Shown: positions 8,754-16,506, numbered from the stretch's first letter. The stretch: 64,000 nt of DNA from Opitutaceae bacterium (GCA_028691845.1 JAQUYL010000008.1:1-64000), one strand, 5' to 3'. Notes: a model not told the origin generated them from the letters alone. Translations and numbers: made by a program.

Positions 8754-8998
8754 TGCGTATCACCGGTCAAAAACTCAGTCGGGCATGGAACGTGCAAGCT
8801 GCGCACGTTCTCTACCATCATGATGGCACCTGGTACCATCATCTTCGCAGCTTTCCCGGCGTTCTCTTCGATCCCTCGGGCTACATCCGGTTCGAAACCG
8901 AACGTGAATATCGCATTGCACACGGACTTCAGCACGGTGCCCACTTGCACGTGAACTGTGGAATTCATCGCCTGCCCGGATACGTCAGGATGGCCTAG
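8753..8998 (+). CDS. Small protein of unknown function, last gene of the Kiwa/HerA-NurA operon
   Basis: 81 residues beginning at an ATG that shares its A with the nurA stop codon. It has no membrane segment. The central motif FPGVLFDPSGYIRFETE followed by EREYRIAHGLQHG and an HRLPGYVRM C-terminus resembles a small beta-rich domain that I have seen at the ends of HNH or modification-dependent restriction proteins, but I cannot name the family. Three HH pairs or isolated His residues occur in the first half (YHHDGTWYHH), though no complete HNH motif is present. It may be a target-recognition or regulatory subunit. The one-base overlap makes co-translation with nurA likely. Confidence 0.55.
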   Translation: MRITGQKLSRAWNVQAAHVLYHHDGTWYHHLRSFPGVLFDPSGYIRFETEREYRIAHGLQHGAHLHVNCGIHRLPGYVRMA

Positions 8999-9420
8999 CA
9001 ATCACCGATCCTTCTTCTTATAAAGGAACTCCCAGATGTACTGCCTCATCTGAGAATTCGGCGCCTTCGGGTATCAGATGGGTGATCTTCTGGAATATTC
9101 TGATCACTGAGTCTCGGTGAACGAATCGTCTTAGACGCAATGCGGCCTATCAGTGAATTTGATGCGTCGTCGTCGACTTGGCGGGCGGTTGAGTTCCGCT
9201 TTCCTCCAAAAAGTCGAACTGGCCTGGAACTGAACGTGCAATCTGCCGTTACCCGTATAATGGCATATCCCTCGGGGCCATCACGGCTTAGCTTGTGAGT
9301 GAAAACTTGGGGGGAAACTTAGTTTTCACAAAGGATATCAGGGCTAACGCACTTCGCGGGATACTGCTTAATTAGCCAAACCAGCGAATGCGTGGAAACG
9401 CTGGGCCGGAATTGTTTCGT
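8999..9420. other. Gene-free segment with one strong hairpin
   Basis: No convincing reading frame is seen on either strand between the last operon gene and the first 268-bp repeat. The one clear structure is a hairpin with perfect 9-base arms, gtgaaaact (9299-9307) and agttttcac (9321-9329), around a G-rich 13-base loop. It lacks a T-run, so it could be an attachment or recombinase-binding feature rather than a terminator. Confidence 0.5.
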
Positions 9421-9688
9421 GTGCGCAAATCCGTGCGCTTTCTATTTTCTGGATTTCTGAAGCATGGATCTGGCAAGCGCTTCCAGAACATCCGCCACTG
9501 GTTCGAGTCCAGTAGCGTCCACCATTTCTCTGAGAGAGGGTGTTTGCACCTAGCTTCCCTCAGCCTACGCCGTACTTTGGCCAAGTCTTCTCCGGAGCCC
9601 ATTCCAAACGCTCCAGGAATCTCGGGACGAGGAAGTCGAGCCAAGCCTTTACGGCCATAGGCATGTTGTCGCCAAATTGGTGCGAGTT
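9421..9688 (+). repeat. 268-bp direct repeat, copy A, containing a tRNA-like 3' end (attachment-site scar)
   Basis: This segment recurs with the same length at 11048-11315. The first 75 bases are only moderately alike (shared ends such as tgcgctttctattttc), whereas from the tRNA-like T-arm onward the copies are nearly identical. At 9497-9524 lie a 5-bp T-stem (actgg/ccagt), a ttcgagt loop, the acceptor 3' strand agcgtcc, a discriminator a and an encoded cca. No matching 5' acceptor half (ggacgct) occurs upstream, so this is a fragment, not a functional tRNA or tmRNA. Such 3' ends are classical targets of tyrosine integrases, and a recombinase remnant begins at the repeat's right edge. Confidence 0.75.
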
Positions 9689-10122
9689 AAAAAAACAGAG
9701 ATGCGTGAGCTGGCCGGCGCGTGGTGCTCAACGAGCGAGCAAGGGAAGTGATCCGCGACTACATCGCGTCACTCGGGACAATTCCGCCTGCAGGCCAATT
9801 TCTCTTCCGGTCGCGCACGGATGCCAATCGCCCCATCTGCCGGACGCAGGCGCACCGACTCCTCAAGAAACTCTGCCACGAGTGCGACATCGACTCGGCT
9901 CGGATCAGCACCCACAGCCTGCGCAAATCTTTCGTTCGGGCGGTGTATGATGCCTCCGGACACGACCTCGTGCGGACTCAGCGGATCGGCCAGCATCAAT
10001 CCCCACTGACAACTGCCCTCTACCTCGAATCCACCCAATCCGAACTGAACGACTTGGTCCTGGGTCTGGGCGCCCCGGCGCCGGCCGCGGCCGCCCTGCA
10101 TTCCTTCCCGCTCGCCTCATGA
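9689..10122 (+). pseudogene. Third tyrosine recombinase, C-terminal remnant fused to the repeat edge
   Basis: The coding sense begins right at the right edge of repeat copy A: one frame reads VKKTEMRELAGA, then after a one-base frame change near 9720 continues VVLNERAREVIRDYI through 10122. The catalytic His-x-x-Arg block is present as THSLRKSFVRAVYDASG, with a degenerate GQHQSPLTTALYLEST block carrying the His and Tyr. The N-terminal core-binding half and the first catalytic Arg region are missing. Truncation plus frameshift mark it as a non-functional remnant of the element that created the flanking repeats. Confidence 0.75.
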
Positions 10123-10419
10123 GCGCCTTTCGGTCTCCCGCCGGGCGCCGACCCAAAGAGAACATTACCCCTATTAAGTTACATTCGCAGTTTCAGCGAA
10201 TTGGGCGTTCTGGTGATGAGGTCCATTTCGCTGTGGGTGCAATAGTGCACCGCGCTATGCGAAGACCTATACTGACGTCAGCGGGAGTCAGTGTGGCAAA
10301 TGTGGGCAAGGACACAGCCCTACGCGGGTGTTTGCGCGCTTGCTTCAGCATGGAGGAAAGTTCTGCATGTCGGCTCGCGATTGAGCCGGGCCAGGCGAAA
10401 TCGCTAAATCTTACCCTCT
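10123..10419. other. Gene-poor segment
   Basis: One open frame crosses this stretch (10119-10427, plus strand), but its composition is not protein-like and it has no recognisable domain. I see no RNA gene or strong hairpin here. It probably contains the promoter for the DUF2726 gene. Confidence 0.35.
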
Positions 10420-10923
10420 ATGCTTAAGCTGATTATTCTGACCCTGGTTGTTTCAATTGTGTTCGCCGTCTTGGCGATTCTCAAAGCCAAGTCGGCGGGC
10501 GCTGGCACCAAGGCTGGCGTCTACTACCTTAAGAAATCCCTCTTTACGCCAGCCGAGCGCTCATTTCTTGGAGTGCTGGAGCCTCAGCTACCTTCCGGCG
10601 TGCGACTTTTCGGCAAAGTGCGGCTCGAAGACATTCTCGGCGTCAAAAGTGGACTTGAGCGCGGCGAACGCCAAGCTGCGAGGAATCGAATTAATCGGAA
10701 GCATGTGGATTTCCTATTGGTCCGCGCCAGCGACCTTGCCCCGTTGGCCGGCATCGAACTCGACGACAGCTCACACGAAGAAGAGGAACGTCAGCAACGC
10801 GATAAATTCGTCGACTCGGCCTTCGCCAGCGCAGGTCTCCCGCTTCTCCACGTCCCTGTCCAGAAATCCTATAATCCCGCCGACTTAAAGGCAGAGCTCG
10901 CCAGCCTCCTCAAACCCTTGTGA
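10420..10923 (+). CDS. DUF2726 nuclease-like protein with an N-terminal membrane anchor
   Basis: 167 residues from ATG 10420. Residues 1-22 (MLKLIILTLVVSIVFAVLAI) form one transmembrane helix. The rest matches DUF2726: SLFTPAERSFLGVLEP at about 40-55, then LFGKVRLEDIL, NRINRKHVDFLLV and the acidic IELDDSSH, followed by QQRDKFVDSAFASAGLPLLHVP. The ELDD/H pattern plus the RDK helix resembles the restriction-endonuclease-like fold, so a DNA-processing role is plausible, though activity in this family is poorly documented. The gene sits alone between the two 268-bp attachment-type repeats, beside a dead integrase, suggesting it was cargo of a small island. Confidence 0.75.
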   Translation: MLKLIILTLVVSIVFAVLAILKAKSAGAGTKAGVYYLKKSLFTPAERSFLGVLEPQLPSGVRLFGKVRLEDILGVKSGLERGERQAARNRINRKHVDFLLVRASDLAPLAGIELDDSSHEEEERQQRDKFVDSAFASAGLPLLHVPVQKSYNPADLKAELASLLKPL

Positions 10924-11047
10924 AGTTCGAGGAATCCAAAGGGAAATGGCACAACCAACCGAAGGCGGAACATTCAAGGCGCGATGTCACTAAGTTTCTG
11001 ATCGGTTAATTCGCAATAGTTCACATGCGAGTTTGAATCTATTTTCA

Positions 11048-11315
11048 GTGCGCAAATCGATGCGCTTTCTATTTTCCTATTTTCCGAAGCAGTGACTTAA
11101 CAAGTGCTTCCAAAATTTCCGCTACTGGTTCGAGTCCAGTAGCGTCCACCATCTCTCTGAGAGAGGGTGTTTGCACCTAGCTTCCCTCAGCCTACGCCGT
11201 ACTTCGGCCAAGTCTTCTCCGGAGCCCATTCCAAACGCTCCAGGAATCTCGGGACGAGGAAGTCGAGCCAAGCCTTTACGGCCATAGGCATGTTGTCGCC
11301 AAATTGGTGCGAGTT
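11048..11315 (+). repeat. 268-bp direct repeat, copy B, with tRNA-like 3' end (right boundary of the island)
   Basis: Partner of the repeat at 9421-9688. The tRNA-like element is at 11124-11151: T-stem actgg/ccagt, ttcgagt loop, acceptor strand agcgtcc, discriminator a, cca. Two extra base pairs (gct/agc) extend the T-stem in this copy. Downstream of the cca the two copies differ at only two or three positions across about 165 bases. To the right, typical chromosomal genes begin, so this copy probably marks the right end of the island. The segment 10924-11047 holds nothing recognisable. Confidence 0.75.
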
Positions 11316-11505
11316 CCAGATCGGGCCAGTGACTTCCAACCGCTCTCTTGCCATAATACAGCCTATCTGTTTTACGAGTGACCGAGGTTATCGTTTATCG
11401 GATCTTTCCCGGCTGACCCCAGCCGTTTTGAATCCACGAGCAGGCTTGATGATTCGAAGCATAATAAACGTCGGCATGCATCTTATCCCAGCTGTTTCCA
11501 CTGCC

Positions 11506-12684
11506 ATGAAAAAGCTCACCCCGTATTCATTGCCGTTGATCCTGTTCTGCACGGTCGGACTGCCGGCCGCCCCGTCTTCCGAGACCGCGAAGGAGGAGGT
11601 TGCATTGCGAGACAACCATTTTACACGAATCAAGGAGCGCGGGCAAAAATCATACTATACGCGGAAGTTCGACCTGAGCGGATTGCCGGAGTACCGGCCC
11701 GAACCGGTTTCCGGCACGGTCCGCTTCTGCGGCGCCGACTATTTCATCTGGGTAAGCCGACTGTCAAAATACTGGGAAGAAGGCTTCCGCCGGCACCAGC
11801 CCAACGTCAAACTGGAGTACTTGAAGTCCAACCAAACGGAGCCATTGCTGTACGGGCTTGCCGATGTCGCATCGTGGCCCCGGCCTCTTGACTGGGGGGA
11901 GCGCCAGCAATTTCAGGACAAACTGGGTTATGCTCCTTTGGAAATCCAGTACGCCACGGGCTCATATAATGTGCCGGGCTGGACTCCTGCATTGGCCATT
12001 TACGTGCACCGGGACAACCCGATCACGCGGATATCCGTCGACGAGTTGAGCCGGATTTTCGGCGCGCAACGCCGCGGGGGATGGGAGGGGACCCGCTGGC
12101 GCAGCAATCTGGCGCGCGGCCCCGAGAGCAATATCCGCACCTGGGGCCAGCTCGGTCTCACGGGCGTTTGGCAAGACCGCCCCATCAACGTATACGGCCG
12201 GCCGATCGTCTATGGGATGAACCGGCAGGTGGAACGGAAGATTTTCAAGGGAGGCGGCATGTGGAATGAGACCCTGCGCGAATATGCCCATGATTTCGAA
12301 CCAGGCACGGCCAAGACTCAAATCGTCTCAGCCGTCGCCATGCTTGCTGACCTCAGCAAGGATCCGAACGGGATCGCCTACAACAACCTCGACGCCACTC
12401 GGCCGCCGCCGCCGGCTACGATCAAGCTGATCGCGGTGGCGGAAAAAGCCGGCGGACCCTATGTCGATCTCACCATGGAGACGGTGCAGAATCGTACCTA
12501 CCCGCTTTTCCTTGAGTTGTACTTCATCATGAAGCGCGAGCCCGGCCGGCCGCTGGCCCCGGCTATCCGGGAATATCTCCGATATGCCCTGAGCCGCGAA
12601 GGCCAGGAAGCGGTCGAACGGGACGGCAAGTGGCTGCCGTTGACCGCGGAGGTGGCCCGGCGGGAATTGGCGAAGCTGGAGTGA
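11506..12684 (+). CDS. PstS-like periplasmic substrate-binding protein
   Basis: About 392 residues from ATG 11506, chosen because it opens a signal peptide (KKLTPYSLPLILFCTVGLPA). The frame is open further upstream through the repeat, but that part is not protein-like. The mature protein resembles the phosphate-binding PBP family (PBP_like_2): VSGTVRFCGADYF near the N-terminus, PALAIYVHRDNPITRISVDE, then FGAQRRGGWEGTRW and INVYGRPIVYG. The C-terminal REYLRYALSREGQEAV segment is typical of PstS-type proteins. No ABC permease or ATPase genes adjoin it. A clear paralogue lies at 15328-16506 on the other strand. The ligand is unknown; phosphate or another oxyanion is a family-based guess. Confidence 0.8.
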   Translation: MKKLTPYSLPLILFCTVGLPAAPSSETAKEEVALRDNHFTRIKERGQKSYYTRKFDLSGLPEYRPEPVSGTVRFCGADYFIWVSRLSKYWEEGFRRHQPNVKLEYLKSNQTEPLLYGLADVASWPRPLDWGERQQFQDKLGYAPLEIQYATGSYNVPGWTPALAIYVHRDNPITRISVDELSRIFGAQRRGGWEGTRWRSNLARGPESNIRTWGQLGLTGVWQDRPINVYGRPIVYGMNRQVERKIFKGGGMWNETLREYAHDFEPGTAKTQIVSAVAMLADLSKDPNGIAYNNLDATRPPPPATIKLIAVAEKAGGPYVDLTMETVQNRTYPLFLELYFIMKREPGRPLAPAIREYLRYALSREGQEAVERDGKWLPLTAEVARRELAKLE

Positions 12685-13027
12685 CAGGCCGCATGACCCG
12701 ACTGCGCGGAACGCCTGCTGCAATTTCCGCCACTTTTCAGGGAATCTTCAAGGATCGCTGCGGCATTCGTATTCGCCGTGGCCTCATTGAATCGGCCCAC
12801 CCCCCAGGAGCATCTGCCTCGGAGGGAGCGGGCGGCTTCCTGCCTCCCCTCCACGAGCGCCAAGGGACGGACGTTGAGCTGCGCTCCCGGAAAACGTCCG
12901 CCGCCGGAACCGGTGGACAAAACAAAGAAAGGAGAAGGGACAGATCATTCTAGCCATCGCCGTCCTCTTTGCTCAAACATTTGCCTCCTTGGTTCCCTCC
13001 CCATCAACTTCCGGCAGACGGCGCTCC
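12685..13027 (+). other. Intergenic leader before the DUF5916 gene
   Basis: No gene is convincing in this 343-base stretch. A hairpin is formed by ggacgtt (12869-12875) and aacgtcc (12893-12899), with an inner gagc/gctc pairing. A strong purine-rich Shine-Dalgarno-like sequence ggagaaggg lies at 12931-12939. Just after it an in-frame segment (IILAIAVLFAQTFASLVPS) looks like a signal peptide but has no ATG, GTG or TTG at its beginning; ATT 12947 would be the only initiation codon there. Confidence 0.4.
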
Positions 13028-15163
13028 ATGTTCTGGCCGCTCTGGCTGGCCATGCTGGCCTCGATAGTGGCGGCAAAGCCCTCCTTTGAACTGCGCATCA
13101 CTGCCGCTCCCCCGCTCATTGACGGCCAACTCAATGATGATTGCTGGAGCAGCGATCAGGCTATGATCACCGATTTCCGGCAAGTGGCGCCGCTTGAAGA
13201 CGCCGCTCCCACCGAGCGAACGGAAGTGCGCATAACGTATGATGCCGACAACCTCTACATTGCCGTTCGCTGCTTTGATCAGGAGGCTGACAAGATCATC
13301 GCGAAGGAGATGCAGCATGACCGTGACACGGATTCCGATGACATGGTGCGCGTGGTCCTCGACACTTTTAACCGCCAGAATGATGGCTATTATTTTTCCC
13401 TCACGGCCGGCGGCGCCAAGCTGGAGGGATTGGTCAAGGACAACGATACAAAAGTACCCGAATGGGATACCGTCTGGCATGGTCGCTCCCGGATCGCCGG
13501 TAAAGCCTGGACCGCTGAGTTCTCCATCCCGATGAAGAGCCTCGCGTTTAATCCAGCGGGAGACTCTTGGGGGTTCAACATTGAGCGGATCATCCGCCGC
13601 AAACAGGAAATCGTGCGCTGGGCGGGCTTCTCGCGGGTGAAGGAAGTGACGGCCCTGTCCGACATGGGGGAAATCACCGGGATCACCGGCCTGCGACAGG
13701 GGCATGGGCTCGAATTTCGCCCGTTTACCAGCGTCAATTTCGCGCCGCTGCGCTCCCGGCGGAATGATCCCAAATGGGATTTGAAGCCCGGATTCGACCT
13801 CACCTGGTACGCCACGCCCTCGCTCGCCGCCACTCTGACCGTGAACACCGATTTTGCGGAGGCCGATGTGGATGAGCGGCAGATGAATCTCACGCGTTTC
13901 TCGATTTCCTATCCGGAAAAACGCAACTTCTTCCTGCAGGACTCCTCCCTTTTTTCCTTCGGCGCGAACGGTGTCGGAGACACCTTCCAGCCGTATTATT
14001 CCCGACGCATCGGGTTGACCACTGATGGGCGGCCGGTGGACATTCTCGCAGGCGTGAAAGTGGCGGGCCGTCACGGTCCGATCACGATCGGATGCCTCGA
14101 CACCCAGATTGACGAGACCGAAACGGTTAAATCAAAAAATCTTCTGGTGGCTCGTTCCACGCTTGACGTCTTCGACGAGTCGAATGTCGGTGTGATATTG
14201 ACGAACGGCGATCCTCGCACCAACGGCAATAGCACGACGGCCGGCGCCGATTTCAATTACCTGAACAGCTATCTGCCGAACGGCAAGTCAGTCGACGCCC
14301 ATCTTTGGCTCGTCGGCACGGACAGCGGCCTGAATGGAGAACGCGACTACACTGTGGCCGGTGAACTGAACTATCCCAACGAGCCGTTTTCCCTCACCCT
14401 CTCCGCCCAGCGCGTCGGCGACAACTATGACCCCGCCCTCGGGTTTTCCCCGCGCAGCGGAGTCTGGTACTTATTGGCCGATGCCAACTACACGGTGCGC
14501 CGCGAAGCCGGGCTGGTGCGCGAAATGACGGTACGCCTGGGGCGGGATCTGGTCACGGATCTCGATGGGCATGACCAAAGCTTCAACATCCACATTCCGA
14601 GAATCGACTTTGCGAATGCCGCCGGCGATTATATCTTCGTCACCTATTATCCGATAGGCGAGCGGCTTGATGAGCCGTTTGAGATCTACAAGGGAGTCGT
14701 GATCACTCCGGGCAACTATCACTTTTCCCGTAAGGTAGTGGAGATTGGCACGACACGGAGGCGCCCTTTGCGATGTGTGCTCAATCTGAAGGATGGCGAA
14801 TATTACGCGGGACGTATTCGCGACTACAAGGGGAACCTCGAGTGGCGCCCTTCGCCTCATTTGTATATGGGGCTCAATTACACCTTGACGGAGATCCGGC
14901 TACCCGAGGGGAGTTTCAACGCCCGGATTGGCAACCTTGCCCTGAATTACGCCTTCAACCCCAGCTTTTCACTCAACACGTTCGCACAGTACGACAATAA
15001 ATCACGCCTCTTTGGCACCCACCTCCGTCTGAGGTGGACCGTTCAGCCCGGCAATGAAGTGTTCCTTGTGTTGAATCAGAATTACACAAATCCGGAGGAA
15101 TGGCACCTGCGCCCGGTCGACTCCCGCGTGTCTACCAAGGTGGCGTGGACGCTGCGATATTAG
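13028..15163 (+). CDS. Outer-membrane protein with CBM9-like domain and DUF5916 beta-barrel
   Basis: 711 residues from ATG 13028, which opens a signal peptide (MFWPLWLAMLASIVAA); a TTG at 12989 is in frame. Residues about 20-190 form a CBM9-like fold: PPLIDGQLNDDCWSSDQA, then TEVRITYDADNLYIAVRCFD, KLEGLVKDNDTKVPEWD and AEFSIPMKSL. The remaining roughly 500 residues show repeated aromatic-ended beta-strand patterns and a NTDFAEADVDERQMNLTRF block followed by FPEKR-like YPEKRNFFLQD, which is characteristic of DUF5916 proteins predicted to form a C-terminal barrel. The protein ends KVAWTLRY with a terminal aromatic, as in outer-membrane proteins. It lies between two PstS-like genes, hinting at a shared uptake or envelope function, but the role is unknown. 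Confidence 0.8.
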   Translation: MFWPLWLAMLASIVAAKPSFELRITAAPPLIDGQLNDDCWSSDQAMITDFRQVAPLEDAAPTERTEVRITYDADNLYIAVRCFDQEADKIIAKEMQHDRDTDSDDMVRVVLDTFNRQNDGYYFSLTAGGAKLEGLVKDNDTKVPEWDTVWHGRSRIAGKAWTAEFSIPMKSLAFNPAGDSWGFNIERIIRRKQEIVRWAGFSRVKEVTALSDMGEITGITGLRQGHGLEFRPFTSVNFAPLRSRRNDPKWDLKPGFDLTWYATPSLAATLTVNTDFAEADVDERQMNLTRFSISYPEKRNFFLQDSSLFSFGANGVGDTFQPYYSRRIGLTTDGRPVDILAGVKVAGRHGPITIGCLDTQIDETETVKSKNLLVARSTLDVFDESNVGVILTNGDPRTNGNSTTAGADFNYLNSYLPNGKSVDAHLWLVGTDSGLNGERDYTVAGELNYPNEPFSLTLSAQRVGDNYDPALGFSPRSGVWYLLADANYTVRREAGLVREMTVRLGRDLVTDLDGHDQSFNIHIPRIDFANAAGDYIFVTYYPIGERLDEPFEIYKGVVITPGNYHFSRKVVEIGTTRRRPLRCVLNLKDGEYYAGRIRDYKGNLEWRPSPHLYMGLNYTLTEIRLPEGSFNARIGNLALNYAFNPSFSLNTFAQYDNKSRLFGTHLRLRWTVQPGNEVFLVLNQNYTNPEEWHLRPVDSRVSTKVAWTLRY

Positions 15164-15172
15164 CCACTCAGG

Positions 15173-15192
15173 GGGGCATGTTCATTTGCCCC
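15173..15192 (+). terminator. Possible bidirectional hairpin between convergent genes
   Basis: ggggca (15173-15178) pairs with tgcccc (15187-15192) around an 8-base loop, ten bases after the DUF5916 stop. Only two T residues follow, so termination is plausible by position but weak by sequence. Confidence 0.35.
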
Positions 15193-15327
15193 TTCCGAGC
15201 TTCGAGAAAGGCCGGCCGCTATATTATTATCCTGCTGCCGCCCGATCGGTGGCGAAAGGCACGCGCCCCCCTTTCGGGGATGGCGTGGACTGGGCTCCTC
15301 TTCGGGACTGACGGACAGGGCTCCTCG

Positions 15328-16506
15328 TCACTCCAATTTGCGACGCTCAAGCTCGACGGCCTCGGCCGTCAAGGGAAGATATTTCCCGTGCCGGGCAATC
15401 GCCTCCTGGCCTTCCCGACTCAGGATATATCTCATGAATTCCCTCACCTTGGGCTCAAGCGCCTGCCCGGGCTTGCGGTTGATGTAGACATAATAGTTCT
15501 GCGCTAGGGGGTAGCTGTGATTGTGCAGGTTCTCGATCGTGAGCTCCACATATGGGCCGGCCTCGATCCGCGCGATCGGAAGCGTTTTCATTTTCGGCTT
15601 CCGGCCGAACCGCGAATATCCGAACGCAATGCCGCACGGGTCGTCCGCCATGTCGTCCGTGAACTGATCCTGACGGTAATACTCCTTCCCGTCCGGGGTC
15701 ACGCCGGTCTCATATTCCCGGAAATCCTCGTTCCACTTGACCCCTCCTTTGAACACGAGCCGTTCGAAGTGGCGGTTGAAAAAACCATTGAGTATCGATC
15801 CGTAGACGTGAATGGGCTTGTCCTTCCACTCGCCGGTCAAACCTAGTTGTCCCCAGGTCCGGATGTTCTTCTCCGGCCCACGCGCACTCTCCGGATGCCA
15901 CTGGGTGCCAATGTAGCCGCCCGTGCGTTGCGCCCCGAATATCCCGTCCAGCTGATCCATGGTAAGCCGGGAGATTGGATTGTCCTCGTGGACGATGATG
16001 GCGAACCCGGAACTGAAGGCTCCCGTCGCGATGGAAATTTCCAGCGGAGGATAGTTGTGAACCCGCTCGAAGAGGAAAAGCTCCTGCCATCTCGCACACC
16101 GGCTCGGCGCCAGATCCCCCACCCCCAACGCGATGGCGGGAATCGCGGTCAGTGCATTCACCAGTCGGCTCTCCACGACGACCTCCGGCTGGAACGTATT
16201 GAATTCCTTGATCCAGGCCTCGCCTAGATGGGAGCCAATATAGTCGGATCCCCACATGCGGAGCGTCCCGATCGCCTTCTGCTCCGGCTTGTACCGCGGC
16301 AGCTGCTCCATGCTGGAGCGGAACAGATCGAACGGGTAGGTCGGTTTGACGTCCACGCTGCGCGGTTCATCGTCAACGCCGATATTCACATGCCGGACAC
16401 GCTCACTGCTTGACGCGTCCACGCTGGGGGGAAGCAAAACGGCCGGCAGGATCAATCCCATCCCGGCAAATACGATCAGACCACGGATGTTTTTTGGGGG
16501 GTGCAT
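15328..16506 (-). CDS. PstS-like periplasmic substrate-binding protein, paralogue of the 11506-12684 product
   Basis: 392 residues with an N-terminal signal-type segment (NIRGLIVFAGMGLILPAVLLP). The same landmarks as its paralogue appear in order: IGTLRMWGSDYIGSHLGEAW, FAIIVHEDNPISRLTMDQLD, IFGAQRTGGYIGTQWHPE, ARGPEKNIRTWGQLGLTGEW, then REFMRYILSREGQEAIARHG near the C-terminus. The shared RTWGQLGLTG stretch shows close common descent. The pair flank the DUF5916 gene, this copy pointing back toward it. No pst-type permease genes are present. The upstream region to 16782 is a divergent promoter region shared with the CoA-transferase-family gene. Confidence 0.8.
   Translation of the reverse strand: MHPPKNIRGLIVFAGMGLILPAVLLPPSVDASSSERVRHVNIGVDDEPRSVDVKPTYPFDLFRSSMEQLPRYKPEQKAIGTLRMWGSDYIGSHLGEAWIKEFNTFQPEVVVESRLVNALTAIPAIALGVGDLAPSRCARWQELFLFERVHNYPPLEISIATGAFSSGFAIIVHEDNPISRLTMDQLDGIFGAQRTGGYIGTQWHPESARGPEKNIRTWGQLGLTGEWKDKPIHVYGSILNGFFNRHFERLVFKGGVKWNEDFREYETGVTPDGKEYYRQDQFTDDMADDPCGIAFGYSRFGRKPKMKTLPIARIEAGPYVELTIENLHNHSYPLAQNYYVYINRKPGQALEPKVREFMRYILSREGQEAIARHGKYLPLTAEAVELERRKLE

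Noticed and set aside
9497..9524. A functional tRNA gene
   Set aside because: Only the T-arm and 3' acceptor strand are present; D-arm, anticodon arm and the matching 5' acceptor strand are missing in both copies.
9372..9644. A 90-residue minus-strand reading frame containing WTLLDSNQW
   Set aside because: The LLDSNQ string is the well-known artefact of translating the antisense of a tRNA T-arm with encoded CCA; the frame lies over the attachment-type repeat and has no protein-like features.
10119..10427. A 102-residue plus-strand frame starting at the end of the integrase remnant
   Set aside because: Starts inside the remnant and shows no protein-like pattern or ribosome site.
11167..11505. 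N-terminal extension of the PstS-like gene through repeat copy B
   Set aside because: The same sequence occurs in copy A with no binding protein after it, and ATG 11506 opens a clear signal peptide.
12630..12953. A 107-residue frame overlapping the end of the first PstS-like gene
   Set aside because: Overlaps the PstS-like coding end, Gly/Arg-rich, no domain, no start signal.
13004..14074. A 356-residue minus-strand frame over the DUF5916 gene
   Set aside because: Antisense shadow; the plus-strand protein has a coherent domain order.
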